A program made the translations under genes and the position numbers. From the NCBI RefSeq assembly GCF_014529945.1, contig NZ_JACVFB010000002.1, forward strand, positions 434,001 through 498,000: a stretch of 64,000 bases of DNA. Direction: 5' to 3'. The notes below the pieces were generated by a model. The model made no database searches. It saw nothing but the letters and a program-made list of their open reading frames with translations, and was not told the DNA's origin. Shown here piece by piece: positions 25,679 through 34,246 of this stretch. This DNA comes from Chitinophaga varians (GTDB lineage: Bacteria > Bacteroidota > Bacteroidia > Chitinophagales > Chitinophagaceae). The stretch's first letter is position 1; every line of letters begins with the position of its first letter.

Positions 25679-26734
25679 CTGCTTCAGATAATGCAGCAAA
25701 ACTTTTTCATCAGCATGCAACCCGTCACCGTTGACGGGTTGTTTGCGTTGAAGGCGGATTTTCTTCATCCATGGTTCGAGGGAGCCGCTTTCATAATCTT
25801 CCAGCAGCCGGGGATGGACGTAATACTTCCTGCAAACGGCGCGGGTATTCCCCAGTTTGGCAGCTACTGTGTCTATAATCCCCACCACATTGCGTTTACA
25901 GGCCGTTTGTGAAGTAAAGGCCTCCTGTTCCGCCAGGAGGTTTAGCGCATGTACCGTACCTGCCCAGGTGCGGAAGTCTTTGCAGGTAAAGTCCTCACCG
26001 GTACATTGTTTCAGGTAATCATTGATTTCTCCCGAATCCAGCGCATGTGTCTCTCCGTTTTCGTCATAGTACTGAAAAAGCTCCTGTCCGGGGATATCCC
26101 GCACTTTTTTGAGCAGGCGTGTCAGCGCGGCGTGGCGCAGCTGGATTTTATGTGTCACCCCCTTTTTACCGCTGAACTGAAAAAAGGCCGCAGCGCCGTT
26201 GATGGTGACATGTTTATTGCGCAGGGTGGTCAGTCCGTGAGAACCATATAGTTTTTCATAAGCGTTGTTACCCACCCTGATCAGCGTTTCTTCCATGACA
26301 GCCAGTGCAATAGCGATGACCTTTTCCTTGTCCAGCTGGCTGCGACGCAGGTCCTGCCTGATCTGTTCCCGTATAGCCGGCAATAGTGCCCCGAAGTAAC
26401 GCAGCCGGTCATATTTCGTTTCGTTGCGTACCTGCGACCACGTTGCATGATAGCGATATTGTTTCCGTCCTTTAGCATCCACGCCGGTGGCCTGCAGGTG
26501 GCCATTGGGCCATTTGGAGATCCACACGTCTTCCCAGGCCGGCGGCAGCACCAGTTGATGGATACGTTCCAGGATGGTTTCATCGGTGATGGTGGCGCCG
26601 TGCTCATCTTTATACATAAATTCACCGCCTTGCGTGCATTCACGGGAATAGCCCGGGGCGCCTGCTTTCACATAGCGCAATTTGACCGCTTTGGCCGCTG
26701 CCTCCGGGTCTGTTATAATAGTAATATTATCCAT
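25667..26734 (-). CDS. DNA topoisomerase IB (poxvirus-like)
   Basis: A 355-residue type IB topoisomerase that relaxes supercoils by nicking one strand through a 3'-phosphotyrosine. The N-terminal domain (about 20-85) includes PPAWEDVWISKWPNGHLQA. The catalytic domain has the conserved residues in RVGNNAYEKLYGSHGLTTLR, KDFRTWAGT (catalytic arginine) and RKYYVHP with the nucleophile tyrosine. The start is the ATG at 26734 (MDNITII), which overlaps the upstream SDR stop by 8 bases; the longer frame would run through that gene. The enzyme often travels with Ku/LigD in soil bacteria, as it does here. Confidence 0.92.
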   Translation of the reverse strand: MDNITIITDPEAAAKAVKLRYVKAGAPGYSRECTQGGEFMYKDEHGATITDETILERIHQLVLPPAWEDVWISKWPNGHLQATGVDAKGRKQYRYHATWSQVRNETKYDRLRYFGALLPAIREQIRQDLRRSQLDKEKVIAIALAVMEETLIRVGNNAYEKLYGSHGLTTLRNKHVTINGAAAFFQFSGKKGVTHKIQLRHAALTRLLKKVRDIPGQELFQYYDENGETHALDSGEINDYLKQCTGEDFTCKDFRTWAGTVHALNLLAEQEAFTSQTACKRNVVGIIDTVAAKLGNTRAVCRKYYVHPRLLEDYESGSLEPWMKKIRLQRKQPVNGDGLHADEKVLLHYLKQLAK

Positions 26735-27593
26735 TGACAATTTCCCCTCCGTTAGGATGCAGGATTTGACCGGTGAGATAGGATGATTCATCAGAAGCAA
26801 GGAATACGTAGCAGGGGGCCACTTCCACTGGTTGACCAGCCCTTTTCAGTGGCACGTCTGATCCGAATTTGGACACTTCTTCCGGTGTAAAAGTCGCTGG
26901 TATCAGGGGCGTCCAGATAGGCCCCGGGGCCACGCCATTTACGCGAATGCCTTTTTCCGTCAGCGATGCAGACAGCGAGCGAACGAAGGAAACGATAGCG
27001 CCCTTGGTAGCGGCATAGTCGATCAGGTGGCTGCTGCCACGATAGGCGGTGACCGACGTCGTACAGATAATGCAACTGCCTTTTTTCAGGTGCGGCAATG
27101 CCGCCTGCGTCAGGTAAAAATGCGGATAGATATTCGTCTCAAAGGTTTTATGCAGCTGGTCAGCAGAGATATCTTCCAACTCTTTTTGCGGGTATTGTAC
27201 GGCGGCGTTGTTCACCACAATGTCCAGTTTTTTAAACTGTTTGACCACTTTTTTGATGATATCCCCACAATGTTTTTCCTGGCGGATGTCTCCGGCGATC
27301 GTCAGGCATCGGCGGCCATAACGCTCCACTTCCTTTGCGGTGATGGCAGCATCTTCCTCTTCATCATAAAAGGCGATAGCCACATCTGCGCCTTCCTGCG
27401 CGAAGGCCACTGCCACTGCCCTGCCGATGCCGCTGTCTCCGCCGGTGATGACTGCCACTTTTCCCTGCAGGCGACCTGCAGGCGTTTGTTCTTTGTCAAA
27501 TACGGGCTTAGGTTTCATGGCTGTTTCAAGTCCCGGTTGACGGGGCTGTTGCTGTGCCGGCCGTACTGATTTCTTGGGATGGGATTTCTGCAT
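26727..27593 (-). CDS. Stress-type short-chain dehydrogenase (YhxC/YdaD-like)
   Basis: A 288-residue SDR with a 40-residue polar N-terminal extension, the form seen in general-stress SDRs such as those of Bacillus. The cofactor motif is TGGDSGIGRA near 50-59, NNAA follows, and the active site has Ser in TTSVTAYRG, Tyr and Lys in DYAATKGA. It is NAD(P)-dependent with unknown substrate. It is upstream of topoisomerase IB with an 8-base overlap and downstream of the DUF892 gene, separated from it by a terminator at 27605-27637. The neighbours suggest expression under desiccation or DNA-damage stress, which is inference. Confidence 0.88.
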   Translation of the reverse strand: MQKSHPKKSVRPAQQQPRQPGLETAMKPKPVFDKEQTPAGRLQGKVAVITGGDSGIGRAVAVAFAQEGADVAIAFYDEEEDAAITAKEVERYGRRCLTIAGDIRQEKHCGDIIKKVVKQFKKLDIVVNNAAVQYPQKELEDISADQLHKTFETNIYPHFYLTQAALPHLKKGSCIICTTSVTAYRGSSHLIDYAATKGAIVSFVRSLSASLTEKGIRVNGVAPGPIWTPLIPATFTPEEVSKFGSDVPLKRAGQPVEVAPCYVFLASDESSYLTGQILHPNGGEIVNG

Positions 27594-27604
27594 AGTATGT
27601 CAGT

Positions 27605-27637
27605 TAAAAAAGAAGTCCCTGCACGCTGACAGGGACT
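27605..27637 (-). terminator. Terminator after the DUF892 gene
   Basis: On the minus strand AGTCCCTG and CAGGGACT (27637-27630 and 27621-27614) pair around an 8-base loop and are followed by TCTTTTTT. Confidence 0.7.
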
Positions 27638-27684
27638 CTTGCAGTTTCGATTCAACAATTAACAATCTTTCAAACAAGCATGAT

Positions 27685-28260
27685 TTATTCGGCAGCCGCT
27701 TCTTCATTAATGGTAGATTCAGCTATCTCTGTGAGCAGGCTGTCGGCGTGTTTTTCTTCTTCGAGTGTTTGTTCCAGCAATTCGGCGGCATCGGCGTGGC
27801 CCATCACATTGGCCAGGGTGCGAAGGCTGCCATAAGCTGATATCTCGTAGTGTTCTACTTTTTGAGCGGAGATGATGATACCGGCATCGCGTACCATGGA
27901 ATCTTCTTCCGTATCCTCGACCCCACGCTGGGCTTCCATGATGAGCCCTTCCATGGCTTCACATTTTTTAGCCTGGGCCTTTTTACCCATCATTTCAAAA
28001 ATATCTTCCAGCCGGGACACATGGATTTTCGTTTCTTCCAAATGGTGGCCGATGGCATCTTTCAGGTCCTCGGAGGTAGCCGCTTTCTGCATTTTAGGTA
28101 ATGCTTTTACCAGGTTTTTCTCTGCCCAGTAAATATCTTTCAGTTCCTCCATGAACAGTTCATGGAATTTGGAATTACTCATTTGTTCCGCTGTATTGGA
28201 TTTGCGGGCGGGTTTTCTGGTAGTGGAAGCTGTTTTGGTAGTTGTTCTGGACGTAGGCAT
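27685..28260 (-). CDS. Ferritin-like DUF892 (YciE/YciF) protein
   Basis: A 191-residue protein. The N-terminal 28 residues are rich in Thr, Arg and Lys and look disordered. The remainder is a four-helix ferritin-like bundle of the YciF/DUF892 family, with helices ELFMEELKDIYWAEKNLVKAL, then HHLEETKIHVSRLEDIFE, and C-terminal EQTLEEEKHADSLLTEIAE. Glu and His at the usual positions (for example ExxH pairs) suggest a di-metal site. Family members are stress-induced; the biochemical activity is unsettled. Its start is near a small Pro-rich gene on the same strand. Confidence 0.9.
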   Translation of the reverse strand: MPTSRTTTKTASTTRKPARKSNTAEQMSNSKFHELFMEELKDIYWAEKNLVKALPKMQKAATSEDLKDAIGHHLEETKIHVSRLEDIFEMMGKKAQAKKCEAMEGLIMEAQRGVEDTEEDSMVRDAGIIISAQKVEHYEISAYGSLRTLANVMGHADAAELLEQTLEEEKHADSLLTEIAESTINEEAAAE

Positions 28261-28289
28261 AAACGTAAGTTTAGTTGTGTGATGAAATG

Positions 28290-28493
28290 TTAGTTATCTG
28301 GTTTGTGTCTCTGAAATGCTTTTTCAGCCTGTGGGTCTGCCGGTTGGCGGGGAACTTCCCTTTCAGGCAGTTCTTCCGGAATTGGCTCAGGCTTGTCAGG
28401 AGGTGGCTGCACGGGTGTCGGATTTTCCTTTCCCGGTTGTTCTTTATCGGGCTTAGGTTCCTCGTCTGGCTGCTGTTTTCTTTCCGGGTTCAT
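28290..28493 (-). CDS. Small proline- and glutamate-rich protein (uncertain)
   Basis: A possible 67-residue protein, about one quarter Pro and rich in Glu, Lys and Gln, with no hydrophobic segment, hence disordered and hydrophilic. It ends 29 bases before the DUF892 start on the same strand. Hydrophilic small proteins next to stress genes are common in Bacteroidota, which supports reality, but low-complexity frames can arise by chance. An opposite-strand frame at 28275-28526 covers the same DNA and looks like a shadow. Confidence 0.4.
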   Translation of the reverse strand: MNPERKQQPDEEPKPDKEQPGKENPTPVQPPPDKPEPIPEELPEREVPRQPADPQAEKAFQRHKPDN

Positions 28494-28814
28494 AGCTTAC
28501 TGTTTTATGGGTTAAATTACTACTGAAAAAAAATCAAAGTTCATTCCAAGGCCGGAATATTCGTTATCCACATCTACCTGCATTCGCCACAAACATCGTG
28601 CGGTAAAGGGTTTCAGGTATCATTTACCAACACCAACGGCGCCAGCCGCACGCTGCATTTTTGATTCCCCATGAGTCGTAGAAATAAGTAGCATACTGTG
28701 GAAATAGTTGCGCAGAAAGGACTCCGGAAAAATACGCTGTCCGGTCATCTGTTTTTAACTCATAAAATAGTATCTTGAATTGCTTACACAGTAACCACCT
28801 ATCGAAGAGATCAA
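28494..28814. other. Intergenic region between divergent stress genes and the sensor kinase
   Basis: These 321 bases have no recognisable gene. A weak plus-strand promoter-like word TATCTTGA lies about 45 bases before the kinase start. No repeat or RNA structure stood out. Confidence 0.4.
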
Positions 28815-30245
28815 ATGCATTTTCCAGTATATAAAAAAATACGCATCGGATTTTTCATTGCCTTTACGGTTATTATTGCTGCATCCATCTTTTCCTATCT
28901 GGTGGCTAAAAACCTGCTGGACAACGCCGGCAGGCTGAATCACGCCATTGAGGTGTCCAAACGGCTGGAGGTGATCACCCGTCAGTTGAAGGAAGCAGAG
29001 GCCGCCATCCGTGGCTATAACCTCACGAAAGACAGTGCTTTCCTGGACCCCAGTATGGAGGAAAGAAGCAAACGTATAGAAAAGGAATATCTGCTGCTAC
29101 GTAAAATCACCGCGGAAAGCCCGCGACAGCAAAAGCACCTGGACACCCTCCGGCAGCTACTGACCATCAAATACCAGCAGCTGATGACCGGCAGCCAGAC
29201 GGTGACCGTGGCCCGGCAGGAAAGCTCGGTGAAAGAAGGAGAAAAGGCCGCTGACCGGCTGGACCGAAAAGTCCAGGACATGATACGCATCGAAGAGAAC
29301 CAGGTACATGAAAAATCGAAGCTGTTTCATTTCTTCTCCGTATTATGGGTGCCCGTGATCTTCATCTCCTCGATCGTGGCCATTCTGATAGGCATCTATT
29401 CCTATGTGACGCTCACCCGCGAATTCAGGCTGCAGCTGCATATTGAGAGCAAAATGAAGTCCTACCAGCGCGATCTCCAGCAAAATATCTCCCTGCTCAA
29501 TAAAACCAATCAGGAACTGGAACAGTTTGCTTACGTGGCCTCTCACGACCTCCAGGAGCCGTTGCGTAAGATATCTACCTTCAGCGACCGGCTGCAGATG
29601 AAATACAAAGACCAGCTGCCCCCCGATGCCACTCAGTTGATAGACCGCATGGTGTCTGCCGTGTCCCGCATGCGGGTGCTGATCAACGACCTGCTGGTGT
29701 TCTCCCGGGCCGGGCGCATCACCCCGGAAAGCATTACCCGGGTGGATATGAATGTGCTTTTACAGGAAGTGCTCACCGACCTTGAGGTTACCCTCGAAGA
29801 GAAAAATGTAACTGTTACCTATGATAAACTGCCCGAGATAGAAGGCAGTGATACTTCTTTTCACCAGCTGTTTCAGAACATTCTTGCCAATGCGATCAAA
29901 TTTGCCAGCCCTGACCGGCCGCTGGTGATCAGTATACACCAACAGGTATTGACCGGCAAAGCGCTGGGATTGGTGAAAGAAAACCGATGGGACACGCTTT
30001 TCTGTCGTATCAGTATTGCAGACAACGGTATTGGCTTCGACCCTGCCTTTGCCGAACGTATCTTCCTGATCTTCCAGCGCCTGCATGGTATCAGTGAATA
30101 CACCGGCACCGGTATCGGCCTGGCCATCTGTAAAAAAATTGTTGACAGCCACAACGGTTTCATCTTCGCCGAAGGCGAGCCCGGACAGGGAGCTAACTTT
30201 ATTGTTGTTTTACCCATGTTACAAAGCAATAAAAACGAGGGTTGA
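28815..30245 (+). CDS. CHASE3-domain sensor histidine kinase
   Basis: A 476-residue inner-membrane kinase. One helix (about 12-34) and another (about 175-197) flank a periplasmic, all-helical CHASE3-like sensor domain containing KEAEAAIRGYNLTKD. A coiled-coil linker leads to the HisKA domain with phosphoacceptor His244 in YVASHDLQEPLRKI. The ATPase domain has FQNILANAIKFA, ADNGIGFD and GTGIGLAICKK. This is the phytochrome-like HisKA class. The receiver-PAS-kinase gene follows 73 bases downstream, with a hairpin between, so the two probably form one signalling pair. Confidence 0.92.
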   Translation: MHFPVYKKIRIGFFIAFTVIIAASIFSYLVAKNLLDNAGRLNHAIEVSKRLEVITRQLKEAEAAIRGYNLTKDSAFLDPSMEERSKRIEKEYLLLRKITAESPRQQKHLDTLRQLLTIKYQQLMTGSQTVTVARQESSVKEGEKAADRLDRKVQDMIRIEENQVHEKSKLFHFFSVLWVPVIFISSIVAILIGIYSYVTLTREFRLQLHIESKMKSYQRDLQQNISLLNKTNQELEQFAYVASHDLQEPLRKISTFSDRLQMKYKDQLPPDATQLIDRMVSAVSRMRVLINDLLVFSRAGRITPESITRVDMNVLLQEVLTDLEVTLEEKNVTVTYDKLPEIEGSDTSFHQLFQNILANAIKFASPDRPLVISIHQQVLTGKALGLVKENRWDTLFCRISIADNGIGFDPAFAERIFLIFQRLHGISEYTGTGIGLAICKKIVDSHNGFIFAEGEPGQGANFIVVLPMLQSNKNEG

Positions 30246-30277
30246 CGATTTAAAAGATTAGCATCTTTCTTGCGGAG

Positions 30278-30298
30278 CAAAAGTTCAGACAACTTTTG
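30278..30298. repeat. Intercistronic hairpin
   Basis: CAAAAGTT (30278-30285) and AACTTTTG (30291-30298) form a perfect 8-bp stem with loop CAGAC between the two kinase genes. There is no T-run, so it is more likely an mRNA-stability or regulatory hairpin than a terminator. Confidence 0.5.
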
Positions 30299-30318
30299 CC
30301 ACACTTTAACTTATCCAG

Positions 30319-31758
30319 ATGAGCGAACGCCCGATACAGATACTGATGATCGATGATGATGAAGATGATTTTTTCCTGGTAACGGAACTATTGCGTGATA
30401 TATCCCCCGGTCAATATGCGCTGGAATGGGCCCCTACCTATCAGAAAGGCGTTGAAGCTATTGAACGGAAAGCCCACGACATATTCCTGGTGGATTACCG
30501 GCTGGGACCACACACAGGCCTGGACATCCTCCATCATTTTCAGGAAATGCAATATAGCATGCCCGTTATCATGCTTACCGGTAAGGGCGATTATGCCATA
30601 GACCAGGAAGCCATGAAAGCCGGCGCCTACGATTACCTGGTAAAAGGTGAAATCACTGCCGATCTCCTGGAGCGCTCCATCCGCTATGCGCTGGACGAAT
30701 ACAAACACCTGCGCACCATCGAGGAAAGTGAAAAAAAATACTTCGGCATCTTTGAAAAAGCACATGACCTGATCATCCTGGCGGATTGCGACAAAAACAT
30801 CATCGACGCCAATCCGGCAGCCCTTCGGAGATTACAATACCAGAAAGACGAAATTCTGCAGCTGCACCTGCGCGATCTTTTTACCATACCAGAACAGGGT
30901 GAGCAATTCCTGGACGACATCTGTAGCGATGGTGTTGCCGGCATACAGGAATATGAGTTCAAAACACGCGACGGCAAAAAATTATTTGTGCTCATCAATG
31001 CTGTGATGCTGGATGAAGCAGAACAGATCTTCCTATGTGTAATACAGGATATCACCGAGAAAAAAAGAGAAGAACAGGAAAAACAACACCAGGAAAAATT
31101 TGTGATCACCGGACGTATCGCCCGGGTGATTGCGCATGAAGTCAGAAACCCGCTCACCAATATATTGTTGGCCGTTAGCCAGTTTAAGGAAGAAGAAGAT
31201 GTAGCCGCCAACGATGATTCCGGCTTGTATACGGATATCATTGAACGCAACTGCACCCGCATTAATCAGCTGATCACCGAGCTGCTGGACAGCACGCGTA
31301 TGATAGAGCTGCACACCGCCGAACATGGCATCAACCAACTGATAGAAAATGCGCTTAAACTGTCGCAGGACCGTATGCAGCTGCATGAAATGCGGCTCAA
31401 CAAACAGCTGGCGGCCCCTGATATTAAAGTAAATGCAGACGATGAAAAGGTGGTGATCGCGTTTCTCAATATCATTATCAACGCGATCGAGGCCATGGCC
31501 CCCGGCAAAGGCATTCTCACCGTAACCACCCGACGCAATCAGGACAAAGCACAGGTGCAGATTTCCGACAACGGCATCGGCATTCCGGAAGACAAGCTCG
31601 CTCGCCTGTTTGACCCGTTTTATACCAACAAGGCCAAAGGAACAGGGCTGGGTCTTACCAGCACGCAAAACATCTTGCTAAATCATAAGGGGACCATCCA
31701 TGTAGACAGTGAACAGGGCAAAGGAACCACTTTTACCATCACTTTACCGGCGGTGTAG
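30319..31758 (+). CDS. Receiver-PAS-histidine kinase hybrid
   Basis: A 479-residue cytosolic protein with the receiver at the N-terminus rather than the C-terminus. The receiver (1-125) has IDDDEDD and phosphoacceptor Asp59 in FLVDYRLGP. A PAS domain (about 135-255) is followed by a HisKA domain with His273 in IAHEVRNPLTNI and an ATPase domain with NIIINAIEAM, SDNGIGIPE and GTGLGLTSTQNI. It probably receives phosphate from the CHASE3 kinase and passes a signal on, possibly to an NtrC regulator at 32322. The 3' end overlaps the convergent iron permease-like gene by 20 bases. Confidence 0.92.
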   Translation: MSERPIQILMIDDDEDDFFLVTELLRDISPGQYALEWAPTYQKGVEAIERKAHDIFLVDYRLGPHTGLDILHHFQEMQYSMPVIMLTGKGDYAIDQEAMKAGAYDYLVKGEITADLLERSIRYALDEYKHLRTIEESEKKYFGIFEKAHDLIILADCDKNIIDANPAALRRLQYQKDEILQLHLRDLFTIPEQGEQFLDDICSDGVAGIQEYEFKTRDGKKLFVLINAVMLDEAEQIFLCVIQDITEKKREEQEKQHQEKFVITGRIARVIAHEVRNPLTNILLAVSQFKEEEDVAANDDSGLYTDIIERNCTRINQLITELLDSTRMIELHTAEHGINQLIENALKLSQDRMQLHEMRLNKQLAAPDIKVNADDEKVVIAFLNIIINAIEAMAPGKGILTVTTRRNQDKAQVQISDNGIGIPEDKLARLFDPFYTNKAKGTGLGLTSTQNILLNHKGTIHVDSEQGKGTTFTITLPAV

Positions 31759-32263
31759 TTTCTCCCGGACCGCCGCCTTCGGGATATTTCTTGCGTCTGC
31801 GCAGTTGCTCTTCATGTTTGATGAGTGCACCGTCAATCGCTTCTTCCACAGAATGTGATTCATTCATCCTGATCCTCTTTTTGGTTTCTTCTGCCAATAC
31901 ATGATAGTACTTATGCAGAATATCCAGCTCTTCTTCTGAAAGATTTTCCACATCAATCAACCGGTTGCTGGCCAGTTTGTGCGCAGCGATCAGTTCATTC
32001 AGCTTCAGCTGAATGGATTTGGAGTCTTTGTTTTGTGATTTCTGAATGATGAATACCATCAGGAAAGTGATGATGGTAGTACCGGTATTGATGACCAGCT
32101 GCCAGGTATCGGAGTAATGAAAGACGGGGCCGGTTATTCCCCAGATAATAATGATGCCCAGTGCGACAAAAAAAGCCCAGGCGCTGCCGGTAGTGGCAAT
32201 TACTTTGGCGGCCATGGCTTCAAAAAATCTAATGCCGGACTTTTTCTCGGATAGTGGTTTCAT
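31739..32263 (-). CDS. Low-affinity iron permease family protein
   Basis: A 174-residue membrane protein of the Iron_permease family. Two helices (about 24-44 and 50-72) precede the family hallmark FLMVFIIQKSQNKDSKSIQL, then a cytosolic helical and charged C-terminus. The iron-transport label comes from a yeast homologue; the bacterial function is not established. I start at the ATG at 32263 (MKPLSEKK), because the longer frame adds Cys-rich residues without similarity. The gene ends the minus-strand series of GT fusion, receiver and NtrC regulator genes, 58 bases after the last. Confidence 0.82.
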   Translation of the reverse strand: MKPLSEKKSGIRFFEAMAAKVIATTGSAWAFFVALGIIIIWGITGPVFHYSDTWQLVINTGTTIITFLMVFIIQKSQNKDSKSIQLKLNELIAAHKLASNRLIDVENLSEEELDILHKYYHVLAEETKKRIRMNESHSVEEAIDGALIKHEEQLRRRKKYPEGGGPGETTPPVK

Positions 32264-32321
32264 AGCTGCCTCGTTTGTTGTAAGAAGATGCAGGCAAAAA
32301 GTCTGCCTGCATCTCATTTAT

Positions 32322-33755
32322 TTAGTAGTTGATATTCAACAAGCGTAATTTATTGTACAGTGTTTTGCGGTCGATATTTAGCAGCTGTGCTGCTTTGGTT
32401 TTATTATACTTTACTTCTTTGAGTACGTTGATGATCTTGTTGTATTCGGCTTGCAGCGCAACGGTTTTCAGGTCGTTGTCATTGGCCATCATGACCAATT
32501 CGCCGCTTACCATCACTTCTTCCTGTGGCTGGGCAAATGATTCTTTCATTTCCAGCGGCAGGGCCGACATGGTGATTTCCTGCATTTCCGGTGTCAGCAG
32601 GCAGGCGCGGCGAATGATGTTTTTCAGTTCGCGGATATTTCCCGGCCAGCTGTACTGTTGAAAGCATTTCCACACTTCCGGCGATATTTTACCACAGGAT
32701 TTCTCCAGTTCTTTTTCCACCTGTTCCACGAAGGCGGCCACAAACAGCGGCAGGTCTTCTCTACGTTCGCGCAGCGGCGGAATGTAGATGGTAAATTCAT
32801 TGAACCGATGGAAGAGGTCTTCCCGGAATTTTCCGCGTTGCACTGATTCCGACAGTTTTTCGTTGGACGCTACAATGATGCGGACATCTACCGGTATCTC
32901 TTTCAGGCTGCCTACGCGGCGGATCACTTTTTCCTGTAATACGCGAAGCATGGCTACCTGAATATCGTAGGAAAGGTTGGAAATTTCATCGAGGAAAAGT
33001 GTGCCTCCCTGTGCCTGTTCAAAAGCGCCGATTTTAGTGCCGATGGCGCCGGTGAAGGAGCCTTTCTCGTGGCCAAACAATTCACTGGCAGCCAGTTCTT
33101 TAGAGAGGCTTCCGCAGTCCAGTGCCACAAACGGCTGTGATGAGCGTTTACTGTGATGGTGGATCAGGTGTGCCACAGATTCTTTACCAGTACCGGTTTC
33201 CCCGAAGATGATCACACTATAGTCAGTGGGCGCCACCAGTTTTATCTGGCGAATCAATTCGCGGGCACCTTCACTTTCACCGTAAACATATTTATCATTT
33301 TTTTCGCTCTGGTTGCGGGACAGGAGCGTTTCGCGGGCTTCAGGCGCACTGCCGGTATCCACCGGCTGCACTGCCAGGCGTTCCTGTTCGGACTCCTTAT
33401 GTGCAAAAGCTTTATGCACCAGGTTTAGTATTTCATCCGGATACAGCGGTTTGGACAAATAATCATACGCGCCGTTTTTCACCATTTCCACCGCCACACG
33501 CACATCGGTGTAGCCGGTGATAATAATGACGATCGTTTGCGGATTGATTTGATGGATGTCCTGCAGCAACTGTGCACCATCTGTATCTTTCAGCCTGTAA
33601 TCGCACAATACGAGGTCGAATGTTTTTTCCTTCATCATTTTGAGCGCAGCAGCGCCCGTCATGGTGGTGTCTACATTGAACCCATGTTTGCTCAGAAATT
33701 TACTGAGGAGCGTACAGATATTGATCTCGTCATCTATAATCAGAATATTTTTCAT
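32322..33755 (-). CDS. Sigma-54-dependent NtrC-type response regulator (no. 2)
   Basis: A 477-residue activator. The receiver has phosphoacceptor Asp52 in LVLCDYRLKD. The AAA+ domain has Walker A GETGTGKE, the sigma-54 loop as GSFTGA instead of GAFTGA, and Walker B GGTLFLDEISNL. The C-terminal Fis helix-turn-helix is KTKAAQLLNIDRKTLYNKL. GSFTGA variants are known among functional activators. It lies 68 bases downstream of a single-domain receiver gene on the same strand, and near the two kinases of 28.8-31.8 kb, which are convergent with it; these are the best partner candidates. Confidence 0.93.
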   Translation of the reverse strand: MKNILIIDDEINICTLLSKFLSKHGFNVDTTMTGAAALKMMKEKTFDLVLCDYRLKDTDGAQLLQDIHQINPQTIVIIITGYTDVRVAVEMVKNGAYDYLSKPLYPDEILNLVHKAFAHKESEQERLAVQPVDTGSAPEARETLLSRNQSEKNDKYVYGESEGARELIRQIKLVAPTDYSVIIFGETGTGKESVAHLIHHHSKRSSQPFVALDCGSLSKELAASELFGHEKGSFTGAIGTKIGAFEQAQGGTLFLDEISNLSYDIQVAMLRVLQEKVIRRVGSLKEIPVDVRIIVASNEKLSESVQRGKFREDLFHRFNEFTIYIPPLRERREDLPLFVAAFVEQVEKELEKSCGKISPEVWKCFQQYSWPGNIRELKNIIRRACLLTPEMQEITMSALPLEMKESFAQPQEEVMVSGELVMMANDNDLKTVALQAEYNKIINVLKEVKYNKTKAAQLLNIDRKTLYNKLRLLNINY

Positions 33756-33823
33756 ACTTCTCTAATATGTGGTATTTGTCAACAGCTTACTAAAATTACT
33801 AAATAAATCCCGGCTCATAGCCG

Positions 33824-34246
33824 CTAGTGCCTGATATTGCCTATCAGCTCGTCAACATGTTTTACGCTGAAAGGCTTAGGCAGGAAGAAGGTGGCTCCTG
33901 CACTCAGCGCTTTTTGTTTCTCCATACCGTTATCATAGGCACTAATGGTAATAACCGGCAAAGTCGGGCACTCTCTTCTGATCTCCGGTAACGCGTCCAG
34001 TCCCGACCCGTCCGGCAGATGAATATCCAGGAACAGCAGATCCGGCTGCTGGTTGCGCAGATATGATAATCCTTCGTTCAGTGCGTGGACGTATTGAACC
34101 TGGTAACCATGCCTAACGAGGGTTAACTGCAGTAATCGACAAATATCCGGTTCATCATCGATAATCAGGATATAAGGTCCGTTCTGTATTTCATCCGTTG
34201 AACCCAATCCGGACTGGTTCGCGGTTCTCTTTCTTGGTTGTAACAT
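33824..34246 (-). CDS. Single-domain response regulator
   Basis: A 140-residue protein consisting of a receiver domain (about 25-140) with a polar N-terminal extension. It has IIDDEPD, phosphoacceptor in LLFLDIHLPDGSGLD, the conserved Ser/Thr in ITISAYD and Lys in FLPKPFS. No output domain is present, so it probably relays phosphate or acts by protein contact, like CheY or Spo0F. The ATG at 34246 overlaps the glycosyltransferase-fusion gene by 56 bases; a TTG start inside would shorten the extension. It precedes the NtrC regulator on the same strand. Confidence 0.88.
   Translation of the reverse strand: MLQPRKRTANQSGLGSTDEIQNGPYILIIDDEPDICRLLQLTLVRHGYQVQYVHALNEGLSYLRNQQPDLLFLDIHLPDGSGLDALPEIRRECPTLPVITISAYDNGMEKQKALSAGATFFLPKPFSVKHVDELIGNIRH

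Noticed and set aside
28275-28526. 83-residue plus-strand frame opposite the Pro-rich gene
   Set aside because: Trp- and Phe-rich translation with no plausible start region; probably a shadow.
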